Positions 26,451 through 37,341 of a stretch of DNA of 64,000 bases are shown here, in pieces (positions within the stretch are counted from its first letter, which is position 1; each line of letters starts with the position of its first letter). Below the pieces are notes generated by a model. The model was not told where the DNA came from. It ran no database searches and saw nothing but the letters and a program-made list of their open reading frames with translations. This DNA is from Nocardioides sp. zg-1228 (GTDB taxonomy: Bacteria > Actinomycetota > Actinomycetes > Propionibacteriales > Nocardioidaceae). The stretch is taken from positions 2,542,001 through 2,606,000 of the forward strand of contig NZ_CP070961.1 in assembly GCF_017086465.1 (NCBI RefSeq), written 5' to 3'. Made by a program: the position numbers and the translations under genes.

Positions 26451-26478
26451 GTTCCTGCAACGCACGAAGTTGCAGAAC
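26451..26478 (-). terminator. Hairpin after the HAD hydrolase gene
   Basis: GTTCCTGCAAC (26451-26461) pairs with GTTGCAGAAC (26469-26478) with one bulged base and a seven-base loop. It begins nine bases after the HAD stop on the minus strand. No U tract. Confidence 0.5.
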
Positions 26479-26486
26479 GGGTGCGC

Positions 26487-27212
26487 TCAGGCGGTGCCGA
26501 GACGACGCACCACGGCCGGCACCTGCGCCAGCGACGTGACCGTGGCGTCGGGCTCGCCCTCGGTGTGGCCGACCTGGGTCGCCGGGATGGTGCTCAGCGG
26601 CACGTGGATCGCGCGCATGCCCGCGTTGTGTGCGCCCCAGATGTCGTCGAAGAGCCGGTCCCCCACGTAGACGCACGCCGCCGGGTCGTCGACACCGACG
26701 GCGTCCATCGCGGCGCGAAAGGCGCGCTGGGAGGGCTTGGTCCACGGGATCTCGCTGGTGTAGACGTCGCCGTCGACCAGGTCGTAGACGCCGTCGCGCT
26801 CGAAGAAGCCGACGTGCCACTCCCTCGGCCAGATCGTGTTGGACAGCACCCCGACCTTGAGTCCCGCGTCGCGCAGCTCGCGCCACATCGGACCCACCTC
26901 GGGGTCGGTGGCGGTGTGCGGCTCCCAGAACTCGTAGTAGGCGGCGAGCAGGTCGGGGTCGTGGTCGAGGCCCGCCTCGGTGAAGAGGTCGGCGATCGTC
27001 GCGCTCTGCTGGTGGTCGCGGGAGCGGCCCCAGACGACGTCGCCGGCGCGGTGCAGCCGCGTGGCCCACGCGTGGTGGTCGTCGTGCGGCGTGGGCGTAC
27101 GACGCACCGCCTGGGCCAGCGCGACCGACTCGGCGTGGAAGTCCACGTCGTGCCAGCGCGTCAGCGTGCCGCCCCAGTCGAAGATGACCGCCTCGATCTG
27201 CCCGCGTGCCAT
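26487..27212 (-). CDS. HAD-family hydrolase
   Basis: A 241-residue haloacid-dehalogenase-like hydrolase. Motif I is FDWGGTLT near residues 10-17, motif II VLSNT, motif III Lys in TKPS and motif IV VGDRLFDDIWGAHNAGM. A helical cap lies between motifs I and II. Probably a phosphatase; the substrate is unknown. The ATG at 27212 has AAAGGG upstream. It lies 28 bases after proS and is likely cotranscribed with it. Confidence 0.85.
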   Translation of the reverse strand: MARGQIEAVIFDWGGTLTRWHDVDFHAESVALAQAVRRTPTPHDDHHAWATRLHRAGDVVWGRSRDHQQSATIADLFTEAGLDHDPDLLAAYYEFWEPHTATDPEVGPMWRELRDAGLKVGVLSNTIWPREWHVGFFERDGVYDLVDGDVYTSEIPWTKPSQRAFRAAMDAVGVDDPAACVYVGDRLFDDIWGAHNAGMRAIHVPLSTIPATQVGHTEGEPDATVTSLAQVPAVVRRLGTA

Positions 27213-27240
27213 GTGGGAGGACCCTTTCAGCGGGGAGCGG

Positions 27241-29019
27241 TCAGCTGCGGACGATGTCGGTGATGCGCGCGGCCGCCGTGCCGACGGGGACGTCCTCGCG
27301 GTCGCCGGTGCGCCGGTCGCGCACCTCGACGTTGCCGTCGGCGAGGCCACGGCCGACCGTGACGATGGTGGGCACGCCGATGAGCTCGGCGTCCTTGAAC
27401 TTCACGCCCGGGCTGACCTTGCCCGTGCGGTCGTCGAGGAGCACCTCGAGGCCCGCGCCCTTGAGCTCCTGGGCGAGCACCTCGGCGGCGGCGAGGATCG
27501 CCTCGTCCTTGCCGGCGGCGACGACGTGGACGTCGGCGGGCGCGACGTCGCGCGGCCAGCACAGGCCGAGGTCGTCGAGCGTGCCCTCGGCGATGGCCGC
27601 CACGGCACGCGACGGGCCGATGCCGTAGGAGCCCATCGTCACGGTGACGAGCTTGCCGAACTCGTCGAGCACCTTGAGCCCGAGCGCGTCGGCGTACTTG
27701 CGGCCGAGCTGGAAGATGTGGCCCATCTCGACGCCACGCGCCGACTCGAGGGTGCCCTGGTCGCAGCTGGGGCAGGCGTCGCCGTCGCGGACGTCGGCGG
27801 CCTCGATGGTGCCGTCGGGGGTGAAGTCGCGCCCGACGACCAGGTCGAGGACGTGCGAGCCGGCCACGTTGGCGCCGGTGACCCAGCGGGTGCCCTCCAC
27901 GACCCGGGGGTCGACGAGGTAGCGGATGCCGGACGTGGACTCCTCGCCCAGCACCTCGGGGCCGATGTAGCCCCGCACCAGGGCCGGGTGCTTGGCGATC
28001 TCGGCCTCGCCCATCGCCTCGACCTCGATCGGCTCGAGCTGGCCCTCGAGGCGCTTCTGGTCGACCTCGCGGTCGCCGGGGACCCCGATGGCCAGCGGCT
28101 CACGGGTGCCGTCGGGGTGCTTGAGGACGACGAGCACGTTCTTGAGCGTGTCGCCGGCCGCCCACGGCCGGTCGTCGCGGGGGTGGGCCGTGTTGAGGTG
28201 CTCGACCAGCGTCTCGATGGTGGGCGTGTCGGGGGTCTCCTCGACGTGCGCCGCGGGGACGTCGTCGTAGGCGAGCGCGGGCGGTGAGGGGACCGTGACG
28301 GCCTCGACGTTGGCGGCGTAGTCGCACTGCGTGCAGCGGACGTAGGTGTCCTCGCCGACCTCCGCCTTGGCCAGGAACTCCTCGCTCGCCGACCCGCCCA
28401 TGGCACCGGAGGTGGCCTTGACGATGACGTACTCGAACCCGAGCCGGTCGAAGATGCGGACGTAGGCGTCGCGGTGCTTCTGGTAGGACTCCGCGAGCCC
28501 GGCGTCGTCGATGTCGAAGGAGTAGGAGTCCTTCATGACGAACTCGCGCCCACGCAGCAGGCCGGCGCGGGGTCGCGCCTCGTCGCGGTACTTGGTCTGG
28601 ATCTGGTAGATCGAGAGCGGCAGGTCCTTGTAGGAGGAGTAGAGGTCCTTGACCACGAGGGTGAACATCTCCTCGTGGGTGGGGCCGAGCAGGTAGTCGG
28701 CGCCCTTGCGGTCCTGGAGCCGGAAGATGTTGGGGCCGTAGTCGTCCCAGCGGCCGGTGGCCTCGTAGGGCTCCTTGGGCAGCAGCGCCGGGAACGACAG
28801 CTCCTGGGCGCCCATGTCGTCCATCTCCTCGCGGATGATGTCCTCGATCCTGCGCAGCACCCGGAGGCCGAGCGGCAGCCACGTGTAGATGCCCGGGGCG
28901 GCACGTCGGATGTAGCCGGCACGCACCAGCAGCCGGTGGCTCGGCACCTCGGCGTCGTTGGGGTCGTCGCGCAGGGTGCGCACGAACAGGGTCGACATGC
29001 GGAGGATGCGGCCAGTCAT
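27241..29019 (-). CDS. proS: Prolyl-tRNA synthetase
   Basis: Charges tRNA-Pro. The 592 residues are the bacterial-type enzyme: class II motif 1 near residues 55-75, motif 2 ([21 protein letters not shown]), an editing insertion (about 225-385, with VEAVTVPSP and [11 protein letters not shown]), motif 3 [13 protein letters not shown] and a C-terminal anticodon-binding domain. The ATG follows TATCGT by seven bases with no ribosome-binding site, suggesting a leaderless mRNA. Confidence 0.97.
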   Translation of the reverse strand: MTGRILRMSTLFVRTLRDDPNDAEVPSHRLLVRAGYIRRAAPGIYTWLPLGLRVLRRIEDIIREEMDDMGAQELSFPALLPKEPYEATGRWDDYGPNIFRLQDRKGADYLLGPTHEEMFTLVVKDLYSSYKDLPLSIYQIQTKYRDEARPRAGLLRGREFVMKDSYSFDIDDAGLAESYQKHRDAYVRIFDRLGFEYVIVKATSGAMGGSASEEFLAKAEVGEDTYVRCTQCDYAANVEAVTVPSPPALAYDDVPAAHVEETPDTPTIETLVEHLNTAHPRDDRPWAAGDTLKNVLVVLKHPDGTREPLAIGVPGDREVDQKRLEGQLEPIEVEAMGEAEIAKHPALVRGYIGPEVLGEESTSGIRYLVDPRVVEGTRWVTGANVAGSHVLDLVVGRDFTPDGTIEAADVRDGDACPSCDQGTLESARGVEMGHIFQLGRKYADALGLKVLDEFGKLVTVTMGSYGIGPSRAVAAIAEGTLDDLGLCWPRDVAPADVHVVAAGKDEAILAAAEVLAQELKGAGLEVLLDDRTGKVSPGVKFKDAELIGVPTIVTVGRGLADGNVEVRDRRTGDREDVPVGTAAARITDIVRS

Positions 29020-29032
29020 GGGCGCAACGATA
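29020..29032 (-). promoter_or_regulatory. Leaderless -10 box of proS
   Basis: TATCGT-N7-ATG on the minus strand. Confidence 0.45.
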
Positions 29033-29110
29033 GGGGTGGGCTCGCGAGCACCGCGAACCAGATTGCCGTTCGCCGGGATCCGGCTCAGGGCTGGAGCTCA
29101 GGGCTGGAGC

Positions 29111-29569
29111 TCAGAGATCGATCCAGCGGCTGGTCGCCGAGCGGTGACCGTCGCCGAGGGTGAAGCGCACGGCCCCGGTGGGTGCGGCGGCGAGGACGAA
29201 GAAGCCCACGTCGTCGAGCCCGGTCGTCCAACGCTGGCCGTCCTCGGCCTCCACCACCACCTCGACGGACCCCATGTCCCCGTCGAAGTCGAGCAGCTGC
29301 CCGCGCACCTGCCCCTCCTCGACCTCGGCGTCGAGGGACCAGCCCTCGGCGGCGGTGAAGTAGAGGATGCGCGAGGTGGTCACTCCCCTCACCTCGGCGG
29401 CGGGCTCCTCGCGCGAGTCGCGCACCAGCACGAGCAGCTCCCACTCGTCGTCGAGGTCGGCGGCCGCGACGGCCGCGATCATCGTCTCGGTCAGTCCGGG
29501 CGGCGGCGGGTCGCAGGTCGTCCACATCTCCCGCAGCCGTCCGAGGAGGGCAGCATCCCCATCAGTCAT
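29111..29569 (-). CDS. Acidic protein coupled to an ECF-like sigma factor
   Basis: A 152-residue acidic protein with no membrane segment and no zinc-finger (HxxxCxxC) anti-sigma motif. It is mostly beta-strand-like in its second half (TSRILYFTAAEGW, VRGQLLDFDGD, VGFFVLAAAPTGAVRFTLG). I do not recognise the family. GAAGGAGG precedes its ATG, which overlaps the sigma-factor stop (ATGA). The strict coupling implies a partner or regulator of that sigma factor. Confidence 0.7.
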   Translation of the reverse strand: MTDGDAALLGRLREMWTTCDPPPPGLTETMIAAVAAADLDDEWELLVLVRDSREEPAAEVRGVTTSRILYFTAAEGWSLDAEVEEGQVRGQLLDFDGDMGSVEVVVEAEDGQRWTTGLDDVGFFVLAAAPTGAVRFTLGDGHRSATSRWIDL

Positions 29570-30168
29570 CGCTTTCCTCCTTCGTTGAGTGCGGTGCGGA
29601 CCTTGGCCAGGCACCGGGCCCGGGTGGGACCGATGCTCCCGACCGGCATGCCGAGCTCCCGGCTGAGTGACTGGTAGTCGGGGCGGTCCATGAACGCCAC
29701 GACTCGCAGCAGCTTGCGGCACCGCTCGTCGACGGTGGCCACGGCTCGCCACAGCCGGGCCGCCTCGTCGTCGAGGACGGCCAGGGCCTCGGCCGACTCC
29801 GTGTCCGGGAGTGCGGCGTGCAGCGCCTCGTCCTCCGTGGGGGTCGCGCGTCGCGCGGCCCTCGTGTGTGCGGCTGCGCCGCGCCTGGCTGAGGTGATCA
29901 GCCAGGACGCGACCGCCTGCGGGTCCTCGATGGTCCGGTGCAGCCGTACGAAGCCGAGCCAGGTCGCCTGCATCACGTCCTCGGCGACCTCCTTGTCGTG
30001 CCCGTAGCTGCGCACCACGTGCCAGAGCACCGGCGTCATCGCGGACACCAGCTCGTCCACCGCACCTGCGTCCCCCGAACGCCAGGCGGTGAACGCCCCA
30101 CTGGCCATGTCCCACGGTGACTGGTCGGACTGCCCCTCAGCCCTGCGGTCCTCTGACATGGTGACCAT
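29566..30168 (-). CDS. RNA polymerase sigma factor, sigma-70/ECF type
   Basis: About 200 residues. Region 2 is visible as VDELVSAMTPVLWHVVRSYG, AEDVMQATWLGFVRL and DPQAVASWLITSARR; region 4 as CRKLLRVVAFMDRPDYQSL followed by SRELGMPVGSIGPTRARC, a typical recognition helix. This is an extracytoplasmic-function-like sigma factor of the kind with non-classical partners. The ATG at 30168 has GGGGA upstream; ATGs at 30186 and 30159 are also possible. No membrane anti-sigma is adjacent. Confidence 0.88.
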   Translation of the reverse strand: MVTMSEDRRAEGQSDQSPWDMASGAFTAWRSGDAGAVDELVSAMTPVLWHVVRSYGHDKEVAEDVMQATWLGFVRLHRTIEDPQAVASWLITSARRGAAAHTRAARRATPTEDEALHAALPDTESAEALAVLDDEAARLWRAVATVDERCRKLLRVVAFMDRPDYQSLSRELGMPVGSIGPTRARCLAKVRTALNEGGKR

Positions 30169-30284
30169 TGTTGTCCCCATGTCCACTCAGGTGCGCGTAC
30201 ACCGCTCCGTGATACGCCGTCGCCGTATTTTTCTCCCGGGGTCCGGCGGGCGGGCTCGGGGGTCTCGTGCGGCGGGCGCCGGCC

Positions 30285-31136
30285 CTAGAACATCAGCGTG
30301 GCGAAGGTCGCCGTCTGCCGGAAGCCCACCCGTGCGTAGGCCGCTCGCGCGGGTGCGTTCCACTCGTTGACGTAGAGCGAGACCACGGGCGCCATGCCGG
30401 ACCCGAGGACGTGCGCGACGACGGCCGCCATCCCGCTGGTGGCGAGCCCCTGGCCACGGCGGTCCGGGCGGACCCAGACCCCCTGCACCTGGGCTGCGTA
30501 CGGGGTGAGGCAGGCGACCTCGGCCTTGAACACCACCCCGTCGGCGTCGAAGCTCGCCATCGACCAGCCGCGACCGATGAGCTGCTGGATGCGGGCGCGG
30601 TAGAGCTCACCCCCTCCGGTGTCGCTCTCCGGGGAGACGCCGACCTCCTCGGTGTACATCGCCACGCATGCCGGGTAGAGGAGCTCGAGGTCGCGAGGAG
30701 TCGTGACCCGCACGCCGGGGTCGGCGGCCACGGCCGGGACCCGGTCGGCCTCGAGGTGCGGCTGGTCGGACCGGATCTCGCGCGGGCGCGCCCAGCGCGG
30801 CTCCACGATCTCCCACAGGGCGGCCACCACGTCGGCCGGGCCGACGATCGTGCCGACGGTGCTGCGGCGGCGCAGGGCGACGTCGGCGAACGCACCCACG
30901 TCCTCGGGGGTGCACTGCACCGGGACCAGGTTGGCGCCGAGGTGGCACCCCGCGACGAGCTCCCCGTCGTCGAACCGGCCCCAGACCTGGCCCCCCAGCC
31001 ACCGCTCGTCGAGGTTGGTCAGGCGCGCGCGGTAGTCGGCGAAGACGTTGACGACCGGGTCCTGCTCGGCGAGCGCGATGAACGCGTCCCGGTCGCCCGG
31101 GCCCAGCACGCGCACCTGCTCGCGGGTCCTCAGCAC
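30285..31136 (-). CDS. GNAT acetyltransferase with N-terminal DUF4081-like domain
   Basis: A 283-residue two-domain protein. The first 130 residues (REQVRVLGPGDRDAFIAL, GRFDDGELVAGCHLGANLVPV) match the DUF4081 pattern found before GNAT domains in Actinobacteria. The C-terminal GNAT domain has the acetyl-CoA motif VWVRPDRRGQGLATSGMAAV and SLYVNEWNAPARAAYARVGF. The acceptor is unknown. The GTG at 31136 follows TAGGCT by seven bases; the frame is open far upstream but only across ispG's 3' end. Confidence 0.85.
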   Translation of the reverse strand: MLRTREQVRVLGPGDRDAFIALAEQDPVVNVFADYRARLTNLDERWLGGQVWGRFDDGELVAGCHLGANLVPVQCTPEDVGAFADVALRRRSTVGTIVGPADVVAALWEIVEPRWARPREIRSDQPHLEADRVPAVAADPGVRVTTPRDLELLYPACVAMYTEEVGVSPESDTGGGELYRARIQQLIGRGWSMASFDADGVVFKAEVACLTPYAAQVQGVWVRPDRRGQGLATSGMAAVVAHVLGSGMAPVVSLYVNEWNAPARAAYARVGFRQTATFATLMF

Positions 31137-31149
31137 GGTGGTGAGCCTA
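31137..31149 (-). promoter_or_regulatory. Leaderless -10 box of the DUF4081-GNAT gene
   Basis: TAGGCT-N7-GTG on the minus strand, in the gap after ispG. Confidence 0.5.
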
Positions 31150-31192
31150 GGGGGATGCGGGCGGGCCGACCAGCGGCCCCCACCCTCGAGCG

Positions 31193-32353
<1,161 letters not shown>

Positions 32354-32365
32354 GGCGCCATCGTA
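32354..32365 (-). promoter_or_regulatory. Leaderless -10 box of ispG
   Basis: TACGAT-N6-ATG on the minus strand. Confidence 0.5.
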
Positions 32366-32376
32366 CGGGCCGGGCA

Positions 32377-32432
32377 GGAGGGCACCGCCGCTCGGGCACG
32401 CCTCCCGCGCCGGGCCCGGCAGCGGTGCCTCC
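32377..32432 (-). terminator. Candidate terminator after rseP
   Basis: GGAGGGCACCGC (32377-32388) pairs with GCGGTGCCTCC (32422-32432) with one bulge; the 33-base loop is itself GC-rich and foldable. It begins 58 bases after the rseP stop and just precedes the ispG promoter. Confidence 0.4.
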
Positions 32433-32490
32433 GGGCAGGATCGCACACCGCCCCCGACCGCGTCCGCCGATCGCGCGACGCGCGGCCCGA

Positions 32491-33837
32491 TCAGCTCAGG
32501 CGCAGGGGGACGACGATGTCGGCGACGATGAGCACGACGCCCATGACCAGCATCGCCAGCCCCACGACGTAGGCGACGGGCAGGAGCTTGGCGACGTCGA
32601 CGTGCCCGGGGTCGGGCCGCCCGCGAAGCCGGGCGAGGCCGCGCTTGAGGCCCTCGTAGAGCGCGCCGGCGATGTGACCACCGTCGAGCGGCAGCAGCGG
32701 CACGAAGTTGAACATGCCGATGAAGAAGTTGAAGCTCGCGACCAGGAACAGCAGCGTGACGACCTTCTCGGTCACCGGGAACGCCTCGCTGGACGCCGCC
32801 TCGCCGGCGAACCGACCCCCGCCCACGATGGACACCGGGCTCTCCGGGTCGCGCTCCTGCAGGCCGACGACGGCGCGGCCCACCTCGTAGACCTTCACCG
32901 GCAGCTGGCCGAGGGCCTTCAGCGTCTCCGCGGCCATCGTCTTCATCTGCGCGGCGGTGTAGACGAGCCCGCCCGTCTCGAAGCGGGTCTCCGGCTGCAC
33001 GCCGAGGAAGCCGACCTCGGTGAGCGTCTCGTCCTCGACCGACGTCTGGCGCAGCGTGACGGTGGTGTTGGTGGTCAGCGTGAGCTGCTCGTCGCCGCGG
33101 CGCACCTCGATGACGGCGTCGCCGTCGGCGTTGGCGCGGATCTGCGCCTGGAGGCTCTCCCAGTCGCGGAACGGGGTGCCGTTGAAGCTCAGGATCTCGT
33201 CGCCGGGCTGGATGCCCGCTTCCTTCGCCGGGGTCGGCGGGTCGTCGGCCGTGCAGGCGCGGCCCTGCTCCTCGACCGGGATGACGCACTCGGGCACGGC
33301 CGCGACGACCGGCTCGACGACCTCGTCGCGGGGGTTGCCGTAGGTGGCGAACAGCACGGCGAACAGGCCGAACGCGATGGCGATGTTGACCATCGGGCCG
33401 CCCGCCATCACGATCACCTTCTTCCACCACGGGAGGCGGTAGAAGAGGCGGTCGGTGTCGTGCTGCTTGACGTACTCCCACTCCGCGGCGCGGGCGTCGG
33501 AGATCAGCTGCGTGAACATCCCGGTGTTGGACCGGCGCACCTTGTGGACGGGCTCGCCGTCCTCGTCGTAGGTCGTCTCCTCGACGAGGTGCTCGGCGCC
33601 CGGGGGCAGCATCCCCACGATCTTGACGTAGCCGCCGAGCGGGATGGCCTTGATGCCGTACTCGGTGTCACCGATCGTGCGGCTCCACACGGTCGGCCCG
33701 AAGCCGATGAACCACTGCGGCACCTTGCAGCCGAACTTCTTGGCCGGCACGAGGTGTCCGAACTCATGGAGCCCGATCGAGACCAGGATGGCCACGACGA
33801 AGGCGACGACACCCAGGGTGTAGAGCAGGGCGGACAT
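32491..33837 (-). CDS. rseP: Site-2 zinc metalloprotease RseP-like (M50)
   Basis: Intramembrane protease that cleaves within membrane helices, often anti-sigma factors. The 448 residues contain the active site LHEFGHL at 23-29 in the first helix, a PDZ domain near 200-290 ([16 protein letters not shown]) and the second zinc motif [11 protein letters not shown] in the last third. The start has AAGGATC upstream. It lies 29 bases after dxr. Some annotations call it a RIP metalloprotease (Rip1). Confidence 0.93.
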   Translation of the reverse strand: MSALLYTLGVVAFVVAILVSIGLHEFGHLVPAKKFGCKVPQWFIGFGPTVWSRTIGDTEYGIKAIPLGGYVKIVGMLPPGAEHLVEETTYDEDGEPVHKVRRSNTGMFTQLISDARAAEWEYVKQHDTDRLFYRLPWWKKVIVMAGGPMVNIAIAFGLFAVLFATYGNPRDEVVEPVVAAVPECVIPVEEQGRACTADDPPTPAKEAGIQPGDEILSFNGTPFRDWESLQAQIRANADGDAVIEVRRGDEQLTLTTNTTVTLRQTSVEDETLTEVGFLGVQPETRFETGGLVYTAAQMKTMAAETLKALGQLPVKVYEVGRAVVGLQERDPESPVSIVGGGRFAGEAASSEAFPVTEKVVTLLFLVASFNFFIGMFNFVPLLPLDGGHIAGALYEGLKRGLARLRGRPDPGHVDVAKLLPVAYVVGLAMLVMGVVLIVADIVVPLRLS

Positions 33838-33866
33838 GTGTGAGCGTGATCCTTCGGGAGCAGACG

Positions 33867-34952
33867 TCAGATGAGGGCCGCGGCCTCGGCTCGCGCCCAG
33901 GCGTCGGCGGCGAGCACGTCGTCGACGGTGAGGTGCTCCTTCGATGGTACGTCGTGGCGCTCGAGGACGTGGGCGACCGTGACGACGATCTCGTGGAAGC
34001 CCAGCCGACCCTCGTGGAAGGCGTCGACGGCGACCTCGTTGGCGGCGTTGTAGACCGCGGGCGCGGTGCCGCCCAGCTCCCCCGCCGCGCGGGCGAGCGT
34101 GACGGCCGGGAAGACGACGTCGTCGAGCGGCTCGAAGCGCCAGTCGGCGGCCCGGGTCCAGTCGATGGGCGCCTCGGCGTCGGGGACCCGGTCGGGCCAG
34201 CCCATCCCGAGCGCGATGGGCACCAGCATCGTCGGCAGGCCGAGCTGCGCGACCACGGCGCCGTCGACGAACTCCACCATCGAGTGGATGAGCTGCTGGG
34301 GGTGGACCACCACGTCGATGCGGTCGAAGGGGATGTCGAAGAGCAGGTGGGCCTCGATGACCTCGAGGCCCTTGTTGACGAGCGTCGCCGAGTTGGTGGT
34401 GATCACCCGGCCCATCGCGAAGTTGGGGTGGGCGAGCGCCTGCTCGGGGGTGACCCCGGCCAGCGCGTCGGCCGACCACCCGCGGAACGGGCCGCCGGAC
34501 GCGGTGAGGACGAGCCGGCGTACCTCGTCGGCGGAGCCCGCGCGCAGGCTCTGCGCGATGGCGCTGTGCTCGGAGTCGACGGGCACGATCTGGCCGGGTC
34601 GCGCGCGCTCCTTGACCAACGGACCGCCGATGATCAGCGACTCCTTGTTGGCCAGGGCGAGCGGGGTGCCGGCGTCGAGCGCCGCCAGGGTGGGCCGAAG
34701 CCCCACGGCGCCCGTGATGCCGTTGAGCACGACGTCGCACGTGCGTGAGGCGGCCTCGACCGAGGCCTCCTCCCCGAGCCCGGAGAACTCCGGCGCGAAC
34801 TCCGCGACCTGCGCCTCGAAGAGCTCGGGGTGCGAGCCGCCGGCCGTCAGGCCGACGACGCGGAACCGGTCGGGGTGGGCGCGCACCAGGTCGAGCGCCT
34901 GGGTGCCGATCGAGCCGGTGGAGCCGAGGATCACGATGTCGCGCGCAGTCAC
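33867..34952 (-). CDS. dxr: 1-deoxy-D-xylulose-5-phosphate reductoisomerase
   Basis: First committed enzyme of the MEP pathway. The 361 residues begin with the NADPH motif [15 protein letters not shown], contain [21 protein letters not shown] and the metal/substrate motif SGGPFRGW, and end with the helical domain. The GTG start has no clear ribosome-binding site. Followed by rseP and ispG. Confidence 0.97.
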   Translation of the reverse strand: MTARDIVILGSTGSIGTQALDLVRAHPDRFRVVGLTAGGSHPELFEAQVAEFAPEFSGLGEEASVEAASRTCDVVLNGITGAVGLRPTLAALDAGTPLALANKESLIIGGPLVKERARPGQIVPVDSEHSAIAQSLRAGSADEVRRLVLTASGGPFRGWSADALAGVTPEQALAHPNFAMGRVITTNSATLVNKGLEVIEAHLLFDIPFDRIDVVVHPQQLIHSMVEFVDGAVVAQLGLPTMLVPIALGMGWPDRVPDAEAPIDWTRAADWRFEPLDDVVFPAVTLARAAGELGGTAPAVYNAANEVAVDAFHEGRLGFHEIVVTVAHVLERHDVPSKEHLTVDDVLAADAWARAEAAALI

Positions 34953-34990
34953 CCCCGCAGTGTGTCAGCGTCGCCGTCGGGCGTAGGACG

Positions 34991-35602
34991 TCAGTCGGCC
35001 TCCGGCGCGTCGAACGCCCACACCGTCAGCCCGCCGACCTCCACGAGCGCGGCCCCGGCGGGTGCGGACGAGCCGTGGTCGTCGGAGGCGCCGAGGGCGT
35101 CGAGCACGGTGAGGGTGTCGGCACCGTGGCGTGACAGCACCGCGTCGCCGGGCACGTCGGCGCACCCGCCCGGGTCCGTACGCCCGGCGCGCAGCGCGAC
35201 GTCCCACGGCACGTGCTCGCCGTCGACGGTGAACCCGAGACCGCCGGGCCCGCCGCGGACCACGACCTTGCCGGTGGCGCCGGGCGAGTCGTCGTGCTCC
35301 ACGACCGCGCCCACCCGGGCGGCTGCCAGCACGACCAGCACGCCGGCCTGCTGTGGCACGGAGCCGAGGACCACCCGGTCGCCCACCCCGACGCCGAAGG
35401 CGCGGAGCACGCCCGCGCAGGCGGCGACCTCGCTCAGCATCCACGCGAAGGTCCGGGGGGTGCCGTCGAGGACGACCGCGACGTCGTCGGCGTGGCCGCG
35501 GACCACGTGGATGTCGAGGGCGTTGTAGCAGGCGTTGAGGGTGCCGGGATCGTCGCCGGACGGGGCCCGGAACCAGGTGACGGCGGCGGTGTCGCGCGTC
35601 AT
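34991..35602 (-). CDS. Stand-alone N-terminal fragment of an acyl/acetyl-CoA synthetase
   Basis: A 203-residue protein. Its first 110 residues match the start of acetyl/propionyl-CoA synthetases (AMP-forming): NACYNALDIHVVRGHADDVAVVLDG and LSEVAACAGVLRAFGVGVGDRVVL. The ATP-binding P-loop (TSGTTG type), the A8 loop and the catalytic Lys are absent. The second half (ATGKVVVRGGPGGLGFTVDG and onward) is shorter and diverged. It cannot be a complete ligase; a regulator, binding protein or decaying gene are options. It starts two bases after the M1 peptidase stop and is probably coupled to it. Confidence 0.7.
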   Translation of the reverse strand: MTRDTAAVTWFRAPSGDDPGTLNACYNALDIHVVRGHADDVAVVLDGTPRTFAWMLSEVAACAGVLRAFGVGVGDRVVLGSVPQQAGVLVVLAAARVGAVVEHDDSPGATGKVVVRGGPGGLGFTVDGEHVPWDVALRAGRTDPGGCADVPGDAVLSRHGADTLTVLDALGASDDHGSSAPAGAALVEVGGLTVWAFDAPEAD

Positions 35603-35604
35603 CG

Positions 35605-37098
35605 TCACCCCAGGCCGTTGTCGGCCGTGCGCGCCGGCTTGGCGGGCGTGCGCAGCCAGGCGTCGAAGAACGCGCTGAGGTCGTGCCCGCTGACGCGGGC
35701 CGCCAGCTCCTCGAACTCCTCCGTGGAGCCGTTGCCGCCGCGCTGCTCGCGGGTCCAGGCGCGCACGACGCGCCAGAAGGCCTCGTCGCCGACACGGTTG
35801 CGCAGGGCCTGCAGCGTCATCGCGCCGCGACCGTAGACGGCCTGGTCGAAGATCCTCGCCGCCCCCGGGTCGCCGACCGGCACGGTCCAGACGTCGGAGC
35901 CGGCCGCGATGCTGTCGTAGTAGCTGCGCAGGATCGCGTCGCCCGACCGGCCGCCGTGGGTCTCGGTCCAGCGCCACTCCATGAAGCTGGCGAAGCCCTC
36001 GTTGAGCCAGATGTCGGACCAGCCCTCGACGGCGATGTCGTCGCCGAACCACTGGTGCGCGAGCTCGTGCACGACGAGGGTGGTGTAGCCGGCGCCGACC
36101 GCCGGATAGGTCGGCCGGGTCTGGTTCTCCAGCGCGAAGCCGGGGTCGAGCCCGGTGGTGATGCCTCCGACGACGGAGAACGGGTAGGGGCCCAGGTCCT
36201 TCTCGAGACCCGCGACCACGGCGGGGGTCCGCTTCATCAGCCGCATGCTCGCGCGCTGCTCGTCCTGGCTCAGCTGCTGGGAGACCGCGACCAGCCACGG
36301 CAGGCCGCCGCGCCGGCCCTTGGCGATGGTGAAGTCACCGGCTGCGAAGAAGGCCAGGTAGGGCGCCATCGGCTCGTCGGCCCGCCAGTGCCACTCGGTG
36401 GTGCTCCTGCCCACGTCACGCCCGCGCAGCTTCCCGTTGGAGACGACCTCGCGGCCGTTGGGCACGCGGATCCTCACGTCGACGAGGGCCTTGTCGAGCG
36501 GGTGGTCGTTGGCCGGGAACCACCACGGCGCCATGTGCGGCTCGTTCATCGTGACGACCTCGCGCTTGCTGGCCAGCCAGTTGCGCTCGCCCGCGTAGGC
36601 GTACCTGGCCGGCTTGTCGGCGTAGACCACCACGACGGTGTGCTCGGTGCCGGCGGCCAGTGGCTGGTCGGGGGTGATCCGCAGCTCGTGGCCGCCGTCG
36701 GTTCTGGTGAAGAGCGCCTTCCGACCGTCGACGCTGACCGCGGACACCCTGAGGAGGAAGTCGAGCGAGAAGCTCGCAAGGTCCTGCGTCGCCGTCAGCT
36801 CGATCGTCGTACGACCCGCCAGCCGCTTGGTGGCCAGGTCGTAGCGGTTGGCGATCTGGTAGCGGCGCACGTCGATGCCGCCGTTGCCGTCGAGCGGCCA
36901 GTAGGGGTCGCCGATGCCAGGCGCCCCGTCGACGGGAGCCCCCAGGAGCGCCCCCGCGGGAGCGCCTGCGGGCCCGGCGGGGTTGGCGGGGTCGGCGGCG
37001 GGAGGGTCGGCGGTCGCCGCGGCGCCGGTGATCCCCACCGCCAGCACCGCGGCGAGCACGGAGGACAGCAGGGGCCGGGAGAGGGCTCGGATGCTCAC
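35605..37098 (-). CDS. Secreted M1 family metallopeptidase
   Basis: A 497-residue zinc aminopeptidase-like protein with a signal peptide (VLAAVLAVGITGAAATA, cleavage near residue 30) and a Pro/Ala-rich spacer. The M1 substrate motif appears as FALEN at 321-325 and the zinc site HELAH at 344-348 with Glu367 in NEGFAS. The C-terminal ARM-repeat domain of large M1 enzymes is missing, as in compact actinobacterial members. The GTG start follows TAGGTT by six bases. Confidence 0.9.
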   Translation of the reverse strand: MSIRALSRPLLSSVLAAVLAVGITGAAATADPPAADPANPAGPAGAPAGALLGAPVDGAPGIGDPYWPLDGNGGIDVRRYQIANRYDLATKRLAGRTTIELTATQDLASFSLDFLLRVSAVSVDGRKALFTRTDGGHELRITPDQPLAAGTEHTVVVVYADKPARYAYAGERNWLASKREVVTMNEPHMAPWWFPANDHPLDKALVDVRIRVPNGREVVSNGKLRGRDVGRSTTEWHWRADEPMAPYLAFFAAGDFTIAKGRRGGLPWLVAVSQQLSQDEQRASMRLMKRTPAVVAGLEKDLGPYPFSVVGGITTGLDPGFALENQTRPTYPAVGAGYTTLVVHELAHQWFGDDIAVEGWSDIWLNEGFASFMEWRWTETHGGRSGDAILRSYYDSIAAGSDVWTVPVGDPGAARIFDQAVYGRGAMTLQALRNRVGDEAFWRVVRAWTREQRGGNGSTEEFEELAARVSGHDLSAFFDAWLRTPAKPARTADNGLG

Positions 37099-37110
37099 CG
37101 TCCGAACCTA
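37099..37110 (-). promoter_or_regulatory. Leaderless -10 box of the M1 peptidase gene
   Basis: TAGGTT-N6-GTG on the minus strand. Confidence 0.5.
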
Positions 37111-37236
37111 GCGCGAATCAAATGCGTTGCGGGGGGCTCGCCGCGACCGTCAGCATGGACCCGGTGACGCGCGCCCGCGCGTCCGCCCGCCGCGTGCCCG
37201 CTGCACGCCGCGCCCCGTGACGAGAGGAGCCGTGAC

Positions 37237-37341
37237 ATGTCCATCGCTGTCCTCGGCCTGCCCGCCGACCACCTCTCGCACCCACGGAGCACCCACGTTG
37301 TCGCACCTCCCGTCACACCACACGCCCCACCCCGCGTCTGA
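37237..37341 (+). CDS. Possible 34-codon leader ORF ahead of the RIO kinase gene
   Basis: ATG at 37237 has the strongest ribosome-binding site of this region (GAGAGGAG, seven bases upstream), yet its frame encodes only 34 residues starting MSIAVLGLPADHL and ends at 37341, overlapping the RIO-kinase start in another frame. It may be a leader peptide coupling translation, or simply chance. No homology is claimed. Confidence 0.25.
   Translation: MSIAVLGLPADHLSHPRSTHVVAPPVTPHAPPRV

Noticed and set aside
26343..26486. Remnant of a mobile gene or tRNA in the lower-GC stretch before the HAD stop
   Set aside because: No ORF, cloverleaf or transposase similarity could be found by eye; only small palindromes such as ATGCA-N6-TGCAT.
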